A stretch of DNA of 64,000 bases, taken from positions 9,143,501-9,207,500 of the forward strand of contig NC_134108.1 of NCBI RefSeq assembly GCF_040939455.1, in the 5' to 3' direction. Below, in pieces: positions 11,156-22,745 of this stretch. Every line of letters begins with the position of its first letter. Within the stretch, counting starts at the first letter, position 1. Position numbers and translations under genes: made by a program. The stretch is from Microcebus murinus (Eukaryota; Chordata; Mammalia; Primates; Cheirogaleidae). Below the pieces are notes generated by a model. It saw only the letters and a list, made by a program, of their open reading frames with translations, did not search any database and was not told where the DNA came from.

Positions 11156-14080
11156 TTTTAACATTATCACTTAAGCTTCAGTTATTTTTCCCGACTCTAT
11201 TTGATTTTTCAGATTATGTATGAAGAGTTCTTCTGCAATACTAGTTTAATAAATCATGCAACTGCTGGTTTAGTCTTGTTTTGGTACTGGATTAAGGGGG
11301 ATTTAAAATATTAGATTAAGTAAATATAGTAAATGATATTCTAAAAAATAATTCCAACAACTACGTACCATGTTACTATCTTTGTATTTCGCATGTGATC
11401 CCAAAGGATCTTTGGAGCTATAAGTGCTAGATATGAACTCTGACCCGAGTGCTACACAGAAATTAAATTATTTGACAATCAAATGAGATATGCACACCAA
11501 AGAGCCGACCCTAAGTAGATGTCGTGACTGTGCATACACACACTGACACAGACAGAACCTCAACGTTAGGTTATAATAAAAGCCAATAATGAGGAAACTG
11601 GAAACAACGAAAATGTGATCCTCAGTTAGCACGGGGTTATTTGCACACACTCCCAGTGTGGCTCTCAGAATTTCATAAGAGCTCCGATGGTAAAAGCTTG
11701 TATTTGGGGTCAAATGCATCATTTTATTGCTTTAGATGTCACCTTGTTACTTCTCTAACATTTTTTTCCTTGAGAATTTATAGTAGAGAGAAGATCTTGT
11801 AGGCACTAAATAACCACCCCCACCCCAGCTTGAGTGAGATGACAAGCCAACAATGAATTCTCCTATTTTTGAGATAATGACTAAGACCTCAGTGGGTACT
11901 TTGATGAGCTTTCTATCAATATTTATCTAAATTTTTTGAACTGTAATATCAGGGTGCTTATCTAAGACTTATAATTATAAAGCCTTTATATCTAATTTCT
12001 AAAACAATGCGTATTTCCCTAGGAGCACTTGCTCTATTATTCAGAAAAGACGTTTTCTGATCTGAACATTGGTCTTGAAATAAAATGATAGGCAAAAATT
12101 TGACCAAAGATACCTAGGGCCTCTTTTCTCTCCAGGCTTTCTTTCCTTTGCAAATGAACATGCTGAGTCTGGTGCTAAATATAAATGTCTCCACATGTCT
12201 CGGATTCCATGGCTAATTCAGTATTTATAGTTGGTAGAGCGAATAGCTAAAAGGTGTATCTGGAGCATACGGCAACACTGGCTGCAACATGTCCCCTAAT
12301 CCTAGAGACAAAGCTTCTACTCCCAGGAATGATGGATAACTACATTGAATACGTTGGAGTACATGAAACGGGCCAAAATACAGGAGGCAAAAGATATTAA
12401 GTAGTGCACAACAGACAATGCAAGATTGCAATCCCTGAGAGAAGGAAAACTCATAAGGTGAGCCCCATGTTCCACCCATTCTTTTCTTGGGGAAAATTTC
12501 CAAACTGTGGCATAGAGCTGGAGTCTGAGCAAACCACAGTACTGCTGCTCAGTGGAGAAAACAGAGATCGGAGTGTGACAAAGCTAAAGTGGCTGGGACT
12601 GTAGGGCAGGACATTAGAGAAGAGAGGATGCTGTGCAGAGAGGGGGGACCACAATTCTATAGTCACAGCTGTCGGGTGGAGTGCACCAAGTTCACGTTCT
12701 GCTTAGTGCCAGCCCTACTTGCGCATAACTGTGTCCTCTTCCCAAGGTCCAGGTAGCCTGGTACTTAGAGCACAGAAGCCCATAAAGAGCAACTGAAACA
12801 ATAGCAAGGCCCATTCTCTAGGTGCTCAGATGGCTTGTAGATGTACAGTAGACTCGGACATTATCTGGCACGGTGATACTGGCCCTTTGACAAGACGCAG
12901 TGGGCTGGATTTGCACTGGGACCCTAAAGGTCCAGGTCCAGCCCTTCCCGCTATGCTGAAACCCTCTGTCCAACATCACTGGGAGGTGCTCCCCTGCCCT
13001 CCTCGCCTTGTGTCCCTGGGGTGGCGACGCCTGTCTGCCACGAGCTCTGGGTGCCCAGAATTCCCCTCTTGGATCGAGTGAGACCCAAATCCTCGGCCCA
13101 CCCTCTGGTCCTGGTTCAGACTTGTGGGACCGCATAGAGCACTCCTCATCCTCTCCTGAGGACGTTCTCACATGCGTGGGGCGCTCTGCCAGTGGGCAGC
13201 AGCCTTGGGCCCAAAAGGATTTCTCCCAGCTGCAAGCAGAGCGTCAACCGGGTCTCTCAGAGCGAAGGCAGCGTGCGTGGTAGAAGGGGCACGGGACTCC
13301 AAGTCAGTTAGTCTTTTAAATTTATCTGTCTGTGAGCAACTTCCTGTCTAATTGGTAATGATTTCTGTGCAATCCTAAGTGTGCTTGGGAATTCTTATGA
13401 AGTGAGAAAAAGCCCAACCTACAAATCATTTCTAAACTGTCATAAAATTTTCATAAGTGCTAAATTTAACAATTAATGAAGTTGACATATTCATGTGTCT
13501 CATAGACATTAAACATTTATTAATTTTGATTTTGCAGTTTTCTTTTCATGTTTTAAAGCTTATAATTTTTTTTCTAGGTCTTAAAATGTTTGATAGTCCC
13601 TCCTGGCCAAGCACACAGGCGCTTGCCTGCAGCGCACAACGGACAGAGCGCCGTGACCTCGGCCTCTTGGCCCACAGATTGGTTTGATCCAACCAAGGCC
13701 CTTAATTCATGAAGCCGTGTTGTCAGGTCACTGCACCAGAGAAAAACTCCTTCCCTCCAGTTCCTGGTTCCACATCCAGGGTAGAGCTTTTTGCAGATGA
13801 GGCAAGACTGGAGGATGGAAAGGACAGGGAAAGAAGACAGGAAGAAGCAAGTGTTTCTTAAGAACCTGCCACGAGCGAGCCCCTCCGAGGGGAGTTTGCA
13901 CACACGTGCACACACGTTGGCCCAGGGCAGGGCCAACCCTGTGTTATATATATTTATTTTATTTTATTTTTCTCTGCACAAACTCTTTTTCTCCCAGCTG
14001 TGTTATAAACTTGTGATGGGAAGAGGAAACAGACAGGATCTCAGTCAGTTCTAACCACAGCCCAGGGAGGGGAATGTCAT
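11156..14080. other. Intron 8 sequence without recognised features
   Basis: Mostly AT-rich unique-looking DNA to about 12700, then a GC-richer stretch to 13300. No exon-like segment with splice sites and no repeat family was recognised with confidence. Confidence 0.5.
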
Positions 14081-14084
14081 GATC

Positions 14085-14215
14085 TCTTTCATTTTACAGT
14101 TTAGGAATTTAAGGCTTTTGGGATTAAGGGATCTTAATACAGACCCAAGATCATGCAGCCCAAAGCGTCAGAGCCTGTGAGTGCCAGCCCAGGGGCTCTG
14201 CTCCCTGCCATTCCC
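14085..14215 (-). mobile_element. MIR SINE fragment
   Basis: Reverse-complement MIR core: CATTTTACAGTTTAGGAA, a degraded AAGATCATGCAGCC and GTGCCAGCCCAGGGGCTCTG. Confidence 0.65.
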
Positions 14216-14639
14216 ACTGCTGTGAGTACTTAAATCTCTCTATGTGCAAAGCCTGTGCTTCGGTTATCTGCCAGGATTATCCTATTCAATTGTCCTCACT
14301 AGGGTCCAATTGGACCAAGAAACTCGCTTCAACTTGGTGGGGGCACAGCTGGCAGAGGTGGGTAGAGAGAAAGATATATAATAAATGCTGATTTCAAAAA
14401 ATAATCTTCCAGCATGTGAGATGAGCTCAGATTAGTATCTCAGATGAAAAACATAGCAAGTCTTATAATTTCTTTTTAAATGCCAGAGTGACTGATAGTT
14501 CTAGAATAACTGATAAAATTAATTCACACCTCCATTATTTCAAAGTGAATTTCTACCAACCACATCATTTCTTCATCAACACAGGGAAGCAAACCTTCCC
14601 TGAGCTTTCCATCCAGTTCCCCACCAGGCAGCCACCCAC

Positions 14640-15350
14640 CACCCTCAGGTATCCGTGGGCACCCCAATTCAACCTGCCTATATCAGCTCCTCCCTAACTT
14701 GCCCCTCCCCTGAGTTTCCCAGTGGTGAGGGGTCTGATCATCCCGGCTCCCCTGCTGGGCTCTCCATGAAGACTTAATCCTCAAATCGCCTCTTCCTGCA
14801 CCTCCTCTGCCACCAGGCCTCCTGCCAGGGCTTCTTCTGTCCTCCTTGCCTCCCTCTCTGCCCCACACGGCGCCCCAGGCCCCCTCCACCACTGCCAGCC
14901 TCGTCCACTCCAGATGAAAGTGTGATGGCATCACTCCCTGAATTGGGCTCTGCAGCGGCTCCCTGCCGTTTGCAGAACTAAGTCCAAGCCGGTTATACGG
15001 CGCCCAAGGCCTTTTGTGCATTTCCCATCCTGCCTTAGCTCCTTGGAATCCCAGCTTTGCAACCCATGCTCTCCTAACACTGTCGTCCCTGCTCCCTGCA
15101 AACGCCAAGCAGTTTCACCCCATATGTGTCTACGATTCTGCATCTGCTCCCCTTGCAGCACCCTTCCCACCTTTGGGTGGTGAATTCATTGCAACTTATC
15201 TTTTAATATTTAGCTCAGATGTTACCTCCTCCAGAAAACTTTGTTTGAAACCCAGTTCACTTTTTGGCCCCCTCCCTATCTTACCCCACCATCTTGCAAA
15301 TCCTAGCACATTCTGTTGAAATCCTCCATATACTCGTTTCTCTGAATAGA
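14640..15350 (+). mobile_element. L2 LINE, 3' half
   Basis: Resembles the L2 consensus in order: GGCTCTGCAGCGGCTCCCTG, AACTAAGTCCAAGCC, AAGGCCTTTTGTGCATTTCC, then AGCTCAGATGTTACCTCCTC followed by CAGAAAACTTTG. Open frames here are remnants of the element and not genes. Confidence 0.75.
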
Positions 15351-15382
15351 TCAAGTGTTAGTTGAGCCAAACTGACTTCAGG

Positions 15383-15645
15383 TTTTTGTTTTTTAAGAGA
15401 CAGCAGAGTCTTGCTCTGTTGTCCAGGCTGGAGTGTAAGTGCAGTGGGGCGATCATAGCTCACTGCAGCCTCGAACGAGAGTTCTGGAGAGCCTTCCACC
15501 TCAGCCTCCAGAGTAGCAGGGACTACAGAAGCATGGCACCACTATGCCCGGCTAAGTTTAAAAATTTTTTTTTGTAGAGACAGGGTTCTCACTATGTTGC
15601 CCAGGCTGGAGTGCAGTGGTACGATTATACCAATGCTTTGGCCCC
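15383..15645 (-). mobile_element. Old Alu (AluJ-like), rearranged
   Basis: Minus-orientation Alu whose first monomer is recognisable (GAGTCTTGCTCTGTTGTCCA). After the linker, CACTATGTTGCCCAGGCTGG continues as AGTGCAGTGGTACGATTATA, which belongs to the other monomer. The element is a mosaic or was rearranged, and its 5' end is missing. Confidence 0.8.
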
Positions 15646-15794
15646 TTCCTGGGATTCTGATTTAATTGGACTCAGCTATCAGTGCTGACTCTAAGGAGCG
15701 TCCCAAGCCAAGAAAACCGGATTGTAGTAAGTTATCTCCGCAGCTCCCAGACAATAAGGGCCAGGTCTGAAGAGGATCATCTGACACCAACTTG

Positions 15795-15990
15795 AGGGCT
15801 TTTAACACGGAAACACAACATGCAGTGGAAAGCACTCAGGCCTTCACTCTCTAGCTGTGTGACTCTGAGCAAGTTACTGAATATTTTACAGTCTCAGTTT
15901 CATTCTTCATAAAATGAGGCTATCTTGCAGGTTGTCGTAGAGATTACGTGAGATGATCCTTGCCACGACGGGATCAGTATCAGCAACACT
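15795..15990 (+). mobile_element. MIR SINE
   Basis: MIR core in plus orientation: AGCTGTGTGACTCTGAGCAA, GTCTCAGTTTCATTCTTCAT, AAAATGAGG. Confidence 0.8.
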
Positions 15991-16914
15991 CTGCCAAGTG
16001 TAACAAGTGACAAACCTCAGCAGAGACCCACTTGACCACACAGTATGCTCCACACCAAATAAACTTGGTTCCATTCTTAGAATGGCTTGCAATTCACCTT
16101 GTTGATCCTGGCTAAGTCAACATTCACGGATTTGTGTATTCGTTGTCACGTCTGTCTAATTGGGGATTGGAACACAAGAACTGTTTTATTGACTGTGAGC
16201 TCTAACAATGTCCAGAAAAATGAAATAAATAAGTAAAAAGGAGGATGACAGATTGCTTGGCACTTTGCTGAACCAATCGCTCTTAGTGATGACACAGCTT
16301 TCCGAGGAGCAGAGGGTGGACAAATGCCCTGGGTGGCTGTCACTCCATCAGAGACCGGAAAACCTGCCGGGCTGTGGGTCCCTTTTAGCCAGGCACTGCT
16401 GGTCACGATGTGCTGGCTCATTCTGGGGTAGTCTTGGTTAGGATGTCTGGTACAGGCAGCCTACCCAAGTCAAAGGAAGGGAATGTTCCAAATGCCCCTA
16501 AGAATTAGTTTTATTGTTAGACTCGAAATATTTTAGCTTGTTTTTTACACGTGTTGACAATTTCTAGAAATTGCAGGGTATGTACATTTCTCTTGGCCCC
16601 AATATTACTCAAAGAGGGAGAAAGCAAAGCAACAGTGCGGGATACATAACCTGCTGCAATTCTCTTTGCCAGAGCCTCTGGGTCTCTCGGCTGGGGCAGT
16701 TGCAAGTGGCTCCTAGAATGTTTAAAAAATGCAAAATGCCAACGTTTCCCCTTTAGGACTGACTCCAAGTACTTCTTTATTCTCACTAGCGTCTTTGGTT
16801 ACTTCTCTTTCCCTCTGCTTTCACAAACTACTCATTTTCTATCTAACTTTTTCAGTGTTTATGTTTTCCTCCTTTCATCTATTTTTATAATAAAACAATA
16901 TTGATGCGAGACAG

Positions 16915-17400
16915 ATGAGACAATGCCAACAAATTAGCTAACTTAGATGAAATGGATAAATTCCTAGAAAGACACATACTACTTAAACTGACCCAAGAAG
17001 AAATAGAAAAATCTGACTAGATCTATATAATAAGTAGACAGTGAATTTGCAATGAAAAACTACCCACAAAGAAAGCTCTAGGCTTTACTGGTGAGTTCTT
17101 CCAAATCTTTAAAGAAGAATTAACACCAGTTCTTCACAAGCCTTCACAAGGCAGACGGGGAAGAGGCAGTTTTTAACTCACTCTGTGAAGCCAGCAGGCG
17201 TCACCTCCAATACCAACACAAGACAAAGCCTTCCCGAGAAAACTGCAGACAATATCGCTCATGAATGCAGAGGAAAAAGTCCTCAACAAAATACCAGCAA
17301 ACTTAATCCAGCAACATATAAAAAGGATTATGCACCATGACCAAGTGGGGTTTATCCCACAAATGCAAGAAATATGGGACAGACAAGAAAGCAATGCACA
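16915..17400 (+). mobile_element. L1 ORF2 fragment (reverse transcriptase region)
   Basis: Decayed L1 ORF2 in plus orientation, recognised by GATGAAATGGATAAATTCCT, CTACCCACAAAGAAAGC, GGCTTTACTGGTGAGTTCTT and CACCATGACCAAGTGGGGTT. It contains stops and is not coding. It ends abruptly against GC-rich DNA carrying a run of 11 C at 17446-17456. Confidence 0.88.
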
Positions 17401-17861
17401 ATCCTGCAGGAGCAGTGTGGCGTGAAGGCCAGACGGTGGCACGTTCCCCCCCCCCCAGTCCCCTCCCCAATCCCGTGTCAAGTGCTGGCTTCCCAGCCTC
17501 GGGTCTGTGGGCCGGGGCGGGTGGGCTGAGGGTCACAGTGTGTACCTTCTTCTGGGAGGAGGCGGCGGCTCTCCCCCGCGTGGGGACTGAGTGTCTCTGC
17601 CCTCCCAAACTACAGCGGAGCTGCAAAGATCAGAGCTCACACACGGCTCAGAGCTGGCAGGGGCTGCGGCCACTTCAGCCAAGAGATTTCATGTGCGAAC
17701 GTCTGTCCCCTACGCAACTCGGAACAAGCAGACCAGACCCGCTGGCCATCACCCTTCCTTCAACATCCCGCTCCCCCTCCGAGCCCTTCAGTCCCACTCC
17801 TGCCATTGCCTGCCGGACAGCGGACAGCAAGCGGGAGGGAAGGTGGCGCGGCGGCTCCTAC

Positions 17862-17964
17862 CATGTCGCTCTGTGACTGCGTGGCCCCGTACATGGTGAT
17901 GCCGTTGGAAGGCGCTGCCGGCTGCGGGGTGTCGGGCTGGATGTACCCTCTTCTGTCAATGAGG
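17862..17964 (-). CDS. ZDHHC14: ZDHHC14 exon 8: start of C-terminal tail
   Basis: This 103-nt exon runs from a CTGCAG acceptor to a GTAGGA donor. After one base completing Ser it encodes LIDRRGYIQPDTPQPAAPSN followed by GITMYGATQSQSDM, ending in phase 0. This is the proximal part of the cytosolic tail of ZDHHC14, low in hydrophobic residues and rich in Pro, Gln and Ser, so probably disordered. The donor (G|GTAGGA) is weaker than the others in the gene, which may permit alternative tails; that is inference. Confidence 0.97.
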
Positions 17965-18209
17965 CTGCAGAGGAGACACACACAGGGGCAGGGTGAATAA
18001 AATCCAAAGGCGCTGGATACCGCGTCCGTCTGCGTGTCGGGCTCCTTCCCGCCCTCCATGCCACCCCGTACAGGCACCTTGCCACCCGAGAACGGCTCAG
18101 ACCCCGGCACCTCCCGCCTTGGCCACCACTGACCGCGGGGGCCTCCTTGCTGGTCAACCTCCACCCACCGCCATCGGTCCCCAGCGTTCCTCTCCAGCCT
18201 TAAACCCGC

Positions 18210-18553
18210 TCTTCTTGTTACATTCACTCAGCAGGCGTGTCCAGAGTGCTGTCTACACAGCACAGCCCACCCACTGCACCTGCTTTGCCACTTCTGTATT
18301 TGTTCAGGCTGTTTTCTTCCCCACTCAACGTCTCTCTTCCTTCCACTCTGCTGTCCATTCGTCAAGGCCAGGTTCAAAAGCGCCACGGCCCCTGCTCTCA
18401 TCTAGTGGCCTCTTGCCTCGTTCTCCCCTCCCTGCGTTCCCTGCACCCTCCGGAGTATCATGGTGGGTCTACACAGCGTCGTCTTTGTCTAGCAGCCCCC
18501 AAGTTCCCAAGGGCAGGGTCTCCCTCTCCCCCCACAGCACCTGGCTCTCGCCT
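18210..18553 (+). mobile_element. L2 LINE 3' part, split by a minisatellite
   Basis: L2-like order of motifs: a degraded CACCTGCTTTGCCACTTCTG, GGCCAGGTTCAAAAGCGCCA, and CAAGGGCAGGGTCTCCCTCT then CCACAGCACCTGGCTCTCGC. The element continues after the tandem array, at 19475. Confidence 0.65.
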
Positions 18554-19438
18554 GGCCCACAGAGACAGGGATAGAGGCCCACAGAGACAGGAATAGAGGC
18601 CCACAGAGACAGAGATAGAGGCCCACAGAGACAGAGATAGAGGCCCACAGAGACAGGGATAGAGGCCCACAGAGACAGGGATAGAGGCCCACAGAGACAG
18701 GGATAGAGGCCCACAGAGACAGAGATAGAGGCCCACAGAGACAGGGATAGAGGCCCACAGAGACAGAGATAGAGGCCCACAGAGACAGGGATAGAGGCCC
18801 ACAGAGACAGGGATAGAGGCCCACAGAGACAGGGATAGAGGCCCACAGAGACAGGGATAGAGGCCCACAGAGACAGAGATAGAGGCCCACAGAGACAGGG
18901 ATAGAGGCCCACAGAGACAGAGATAGAGGCCCACAGAGACAGGGATAGAGGCCCACAGAGACAGGGATAGAGGCCCACAGAGACAGGGATAGAGGCCCAC
19001 AGAGACAGAGATAGAGGCCCACAGAGACAGGGATAGAGGCCCACAGAGACAGGGATAGAGGCCCACAGAGACAGAGATAGAGGCCCACAGAGACAGGGAT
19101 AGAGGCCCACAGAGACAGGGATAGAGGCCCACAGAGACAGGGATAGAGGCCCACAGAGACAGGGATAGAGGCCCACAGAGACAGAGATAGAGGCCCACAG
19201 AGACAGGGATAGAGGCCCACAGAGACAGGGATAGAGGCCCACAGAGACAGGGATAGAGGCCCACAGAGACAGAGATAGAGGCCCACAGAGACAGGGATAG
19301 AGGCCCACAGAGACAGGGATAGAGGCCCACAGAGACAGGGATAGAGGCCCACAGAGACAGGGATAGAGGCCCACAGAGACAGAGATAGAGGCCCACAGAG
19401 ACAGGGATAGAGGCCCACAGAGACAGGGATAGAGGCCC
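18554..19438 (+). repeat. 22-bp minisatellite, about 40 copies
   Basis: Tandem array with a period of exactly 22 bp; the shared core is CCACAGAGACAG followed by GGATAGAGG. I counted 40 units. Most read CAGGGATAG (G type), twelve read CAGAGATAG (A type), and the second unit alone reads CAGGAATAG. There are no length variants. In the transcript sense the array is pyrimidine-rich and contains no AG dinucleotide. Because 22 is not a multiple of 3 and the minus strand has no stops, all three minus frames stay open for more than 300 codons; these are not genes. It lies in intron 7, about 590 nt upstream of exon 8 in the transcript. Confidence 0.98.
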
Positions 19439-19474
19439 CCATCTACACCTGCCATGGAGCCGCCTCAATCACTG

Positions 19475-19530
19475 TGGCTCTGAGACCAGCACTCAGTAGG
19501 TGCTGAGCTAACGCTTGTTGATGGAATGAG
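19475..19530 (+). mobile_element. L2 3' tail after the minisatellite
   Basis: CACTCAGTAGGTGCTGAGCT followed by AACGCTTGTTGATGGAATGA matches the end of L2 (…AGTAGGTGCTCAATAAATG, TTGTTGAATGAATG). It continues the element interrupted at 18553. Confidence 0.65.
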
Positions 19531-20280
19531 TAAAAACGGGTCAAGTTTCTGAATAATGCCTCCAAAGACCTCTGTTCCTGCTCCCTGGGGTGCTGTGCCC
19601 CCAGAAGGGAGGGTGGTGCTTTCCTGTGCCCTCGGGAGAGCTGCCTTTCTTCTCCCCGGTGAAGGCTCAGCGTTGACCTTGAGTCTAAGGGAAGCCATGT
19701 GGACAGCAGCAGGAGGCCCGGCTAATGAAGGGGACCCCGGTGTGGCCCCCACTGCGTTGGACGGGCCACACTCAGAACACAGATCAGCCCTGACATCCTC
19801 AGCAGCTTCCACAAGACGCAAACTCACACCCTGCCCGTGGGGCGACCGCCTGGGCTGCCGAAGGGCGCTCTGTTCACGGGGCAGAGCCTCCCCCTCCTCA
19901 GCTCAGCTTCCAGAAGGTAGGAGCTGATTTCCCAACTACACCTGCAGGTCTTTAGATGACAGAATAAGGGACCATAAAAATCACTGTGACTGGATCTTAG
20001 AATGGGACTCTCTCCCTTCAGTTCCAGCCAAATCCCCAAAGGCTTGGAGAAAACAACAGCAACAAGAACCTGCACGTCGCAAAGGGCCCGGCCGGACCCC
20101 GTGCAGGACGTCAGAGGGGGTTCTCAAACCAGCTTTGCAAGCCCCCTGCAAGGGTTCAAAAGGCTGAAGGGGACAAGAGCCGGGAAGGCTGAGGACTGGG
20201 GAGGAGCTGGTGCTTGGGGCTGGGTGAGGGTCCAGGTGCGGGTCCCCTGGGAGAGAGCCAGTGTAGTTGGCTTGGGGGAC

Positions 20281-20740
20281 TGTCATGGGTTAAACTGTGT
20301 AGAAACACATGCTGAAGTCCTAACTCTGGCACCTGTGAGTGGGACCTTATTTGGAAACAGGGTCTTTGCAGATGTAGGCAAGTTGAGTTCATACCCGATT
20401 AGGGTGGGCCTGATCCAACGTGACTGGTGACCTTGCAAGAAGAGACAACGAGACATGGGGAGGAGGATGCCACGTGAAGGTGCAGAAACACACTGCCACC
20501 GGCGACAGAGGCAGACATTGCTGGGGTGCATCTGCCAGCCGAGGGACGTCAAAGACTACTGGCTGCCACCAGGAGCTGGGACACGACTAGGAAGGACCCT
20601 CCCCAGTGTCTTGGAGGGGCACAGTCTTCCAACACCCTGATTTCAGACTTCTAGCCTCCCCCTGCGAGAGAATCACTTTCTGGTGTTGCGAGTGCTGCAA
20701 GCCCCCCGTTCACCTTGTTCTCCTGCGGGACTCCGCGCAG
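20281..20740 (+). mobile_element. Unassigned mammalian interspersed repeat (MER type)
   Basis: Matches a common family remembered by its text but not its name: TGTCATGGGTTAAACTGTGT, GGACCTTATTTGGAAACAGG then GTCTTTGCAGATG, CTGATTTCAGACTTCTAGCC. Its ORFs are not genes. Confidence 0.6.
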
Positions 20741-21884
20741 GACTGCCCCGCCCTGGCCAAGCAAGATCTTCCTTGTCTGGCTCCGCGTTCACCCTGTAAA
20801 AGCTTCCGAGGGCCCCTGCAGGGCAGCCCCAAACTGCTGGAGCTGCCAGATTCATGAACTGCTGTAAATAAACTCTTTCATATTTTAATGTGCCTCAGTT
20901 TACCTTTTAACAATTGATTCAAGCAGTTCTGAGGGTCATTCCTGAGAAATGCCCCACCCAAAGGAACCTGGATTTGGGGGTGAACACAGCCCAAACCAGC
21001 CACAATGGCACATTTAATCCAGCCTCCAGCTGTGGACAAAACCACTTTGGCTGTGACAAGATTTGGTCTATAAACAGTATAGGGTGGTGCTGTAGGCAAA
21101 TCAAGGACTCGGGGACAAGCAAGGAGATCTGGACAGAGGGTGAGACTTTCAAACTCCCCCCCTAGATGCAAAGGTGCCCTGCAGGTGCGGGGGCAGGGCT
21201 CAGCTCTCCTCCACTCTCACTCCTTCCCGCCTGCTCCCACGGGAAACACAGCCTAAATTGTGAAAAATCAAGCATTTCCCAGCCTAAAAAGTCCCGAGAA
21301 GGCTCCCAGGTTGAGCCTGGAGCTCTCCTCAAGAGGGGCTGGCACCCACCAGGCCACACCTGACCCCTGGCCCGAGCGCCTCCACCCCAGAGTCCTCGCC
21401 TGCCCCTTCCTGCCACCGCTCCCTCCCGGCAGAGGGATCCTCTGAGCAGCAGGTCAGCGGTCCCCGGAGGTCCCCATGTCAGGAAGGGAGTGGCACGCTG
21501 GGCTCCCAACTTCCTAGGCCAGAGCTGGAAGATGCACCACGAATGCGTGGTGGCATCTTGAATGTAACAGGAACGAGGCAGTAGCACCATGAACGACTCA
21601 AAGCTACAAGAACCCAACCCCAATTAACAAACAGCATTAACAGAAATAACGCTTGGATTATTTTTGGCATTACTTTTACTTCCCCAATGAGGGTTCCCTG
21701 AGGCTGGTCGTAAAGTTTGCATTCCATGCGCTCACATCAGTAAGGACTTGGAAACTCATTCTAGAGACCCGGTATAGTTGCTCAATAAATATCTGTTGGT
21801 GATGGTTTGATTCATCTGTGGGAAATAGTCTACACGGACGTGACTCACACCAATCAAAGGCTGGCTGTAGTGTGGACTGGCACA

Positions 21885-22165
21885 GTCCCGACTCGGAGGC
21901 AGCATGCGCGGTGGACACCACACTGGTTCTGATGCTCAATGGCCTGGGTGTGAGTCCCTGCGAGCTGGCATTTACTAGCTGTGTGATCTTGGGCACATTA
22001 TTTAAACTCCGTGCCTCAGTCTCCTCATCCATACGATGGGATATGGCAGTACCTACCTCAGAGGTACGGAGTGAGCTCTTAGGAAGTTAGTACAGGCAAA
22101 GCACTGAGAGAGCAGGGCCCGGCACTCGCCCAGCGAATGTCAGCTACTGCCGTCATTGATACTGT
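21885..22165 (+). mobile_element. MIR SINE, nearly full length
   Basis: Plus-orientation MIR: GGTGTGAGTCCC, TTTACTAGCTGTGTGATCTT, GTGCCTCAGTCTCCTCATCC, AGTACCTACCTCAGAGG. Confidence 0.85.
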
Positions 22166-22635
22166 CATCATCATTGTCATTACCACAATCTCAGCTACGC
22201 CAGTCCACGTGGATCTCTCTCTAGGAATGGTTTTGGCATCTGTACTCTGGACAGATCAGCTGTCAGCACTTATTTCTATAGGTCTTCTCGTTGCTTCCTT
22301 CCTACACATGTGTGCCGGCGCCCTGATCCCCACAGACGCTCAGCAACATTCGGTAACGAATAGCACCACACGCTGGGTGTCCTATTGTGAGCTCCAGGAG
22401 ACATTTCCCCAAATTGGACATGAATTCAGCTGAAGTCTAAAAGAGGTGGGGAGAGTGACATGACGCATGGAGCCGGGTCTCTGTGTCACGAAGGCCGTGT
22501 CTATACAGCACACAGCGGCCAGCTGGTGGTTGGGACCATCCCCCCGGCGGTGGCCAGGCCTCTGTCCCGAGCCACCACAGGGGAGGCTTTTCTGAGCTCT
22601 GTCAATTAAGGAGCCTGCTGCGTCCTGACTCTTAC

Positions 22636-22745
22636 CTCGGAGAGATGGGCCCGCACAGGGCCACGCAGCAGTTTGTGAAGATATTTCCATAGCTGTAGGG
22701 ATTGTAATTTTCTTTACCTCTTTTATTTGACCAAGATCCTTTAAT
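22636..22745 (-). CDS. ZDHHC14: ZDHHC14 exon 7: PaCCT-like cytosolic segment
   Basis: This 110-nt exon begins after TTTCAG and ends at GTAAGA. It encodes [20 protein letters not shown], then [16 protein letters not shown], and leaves AG of a split Ser codon. [11 protein letters not shown] is the conserved post-TM4 region of the family (PaCCT-like), whose aromatic and Asn residues pack against the membrane domain. CCVALC supplies cysteines that could themselves be acylated, which is inference. The phase fits exon 6 (phase 0) and exon 8 (completing AGC). Confidence 0.97.

Noticed and set aside
18458..19468. Three overlapping minus-strand open frames of 317 to 336 codons with a Cys/Leu/Ser-rich repeated peptide
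   Set aside because: They are the three reading frames of the 22-bp minisatellite. The period is not a multiple of three, so each frame cycles through the same 22-residue repeat. There is no start context, splice structure or homology.
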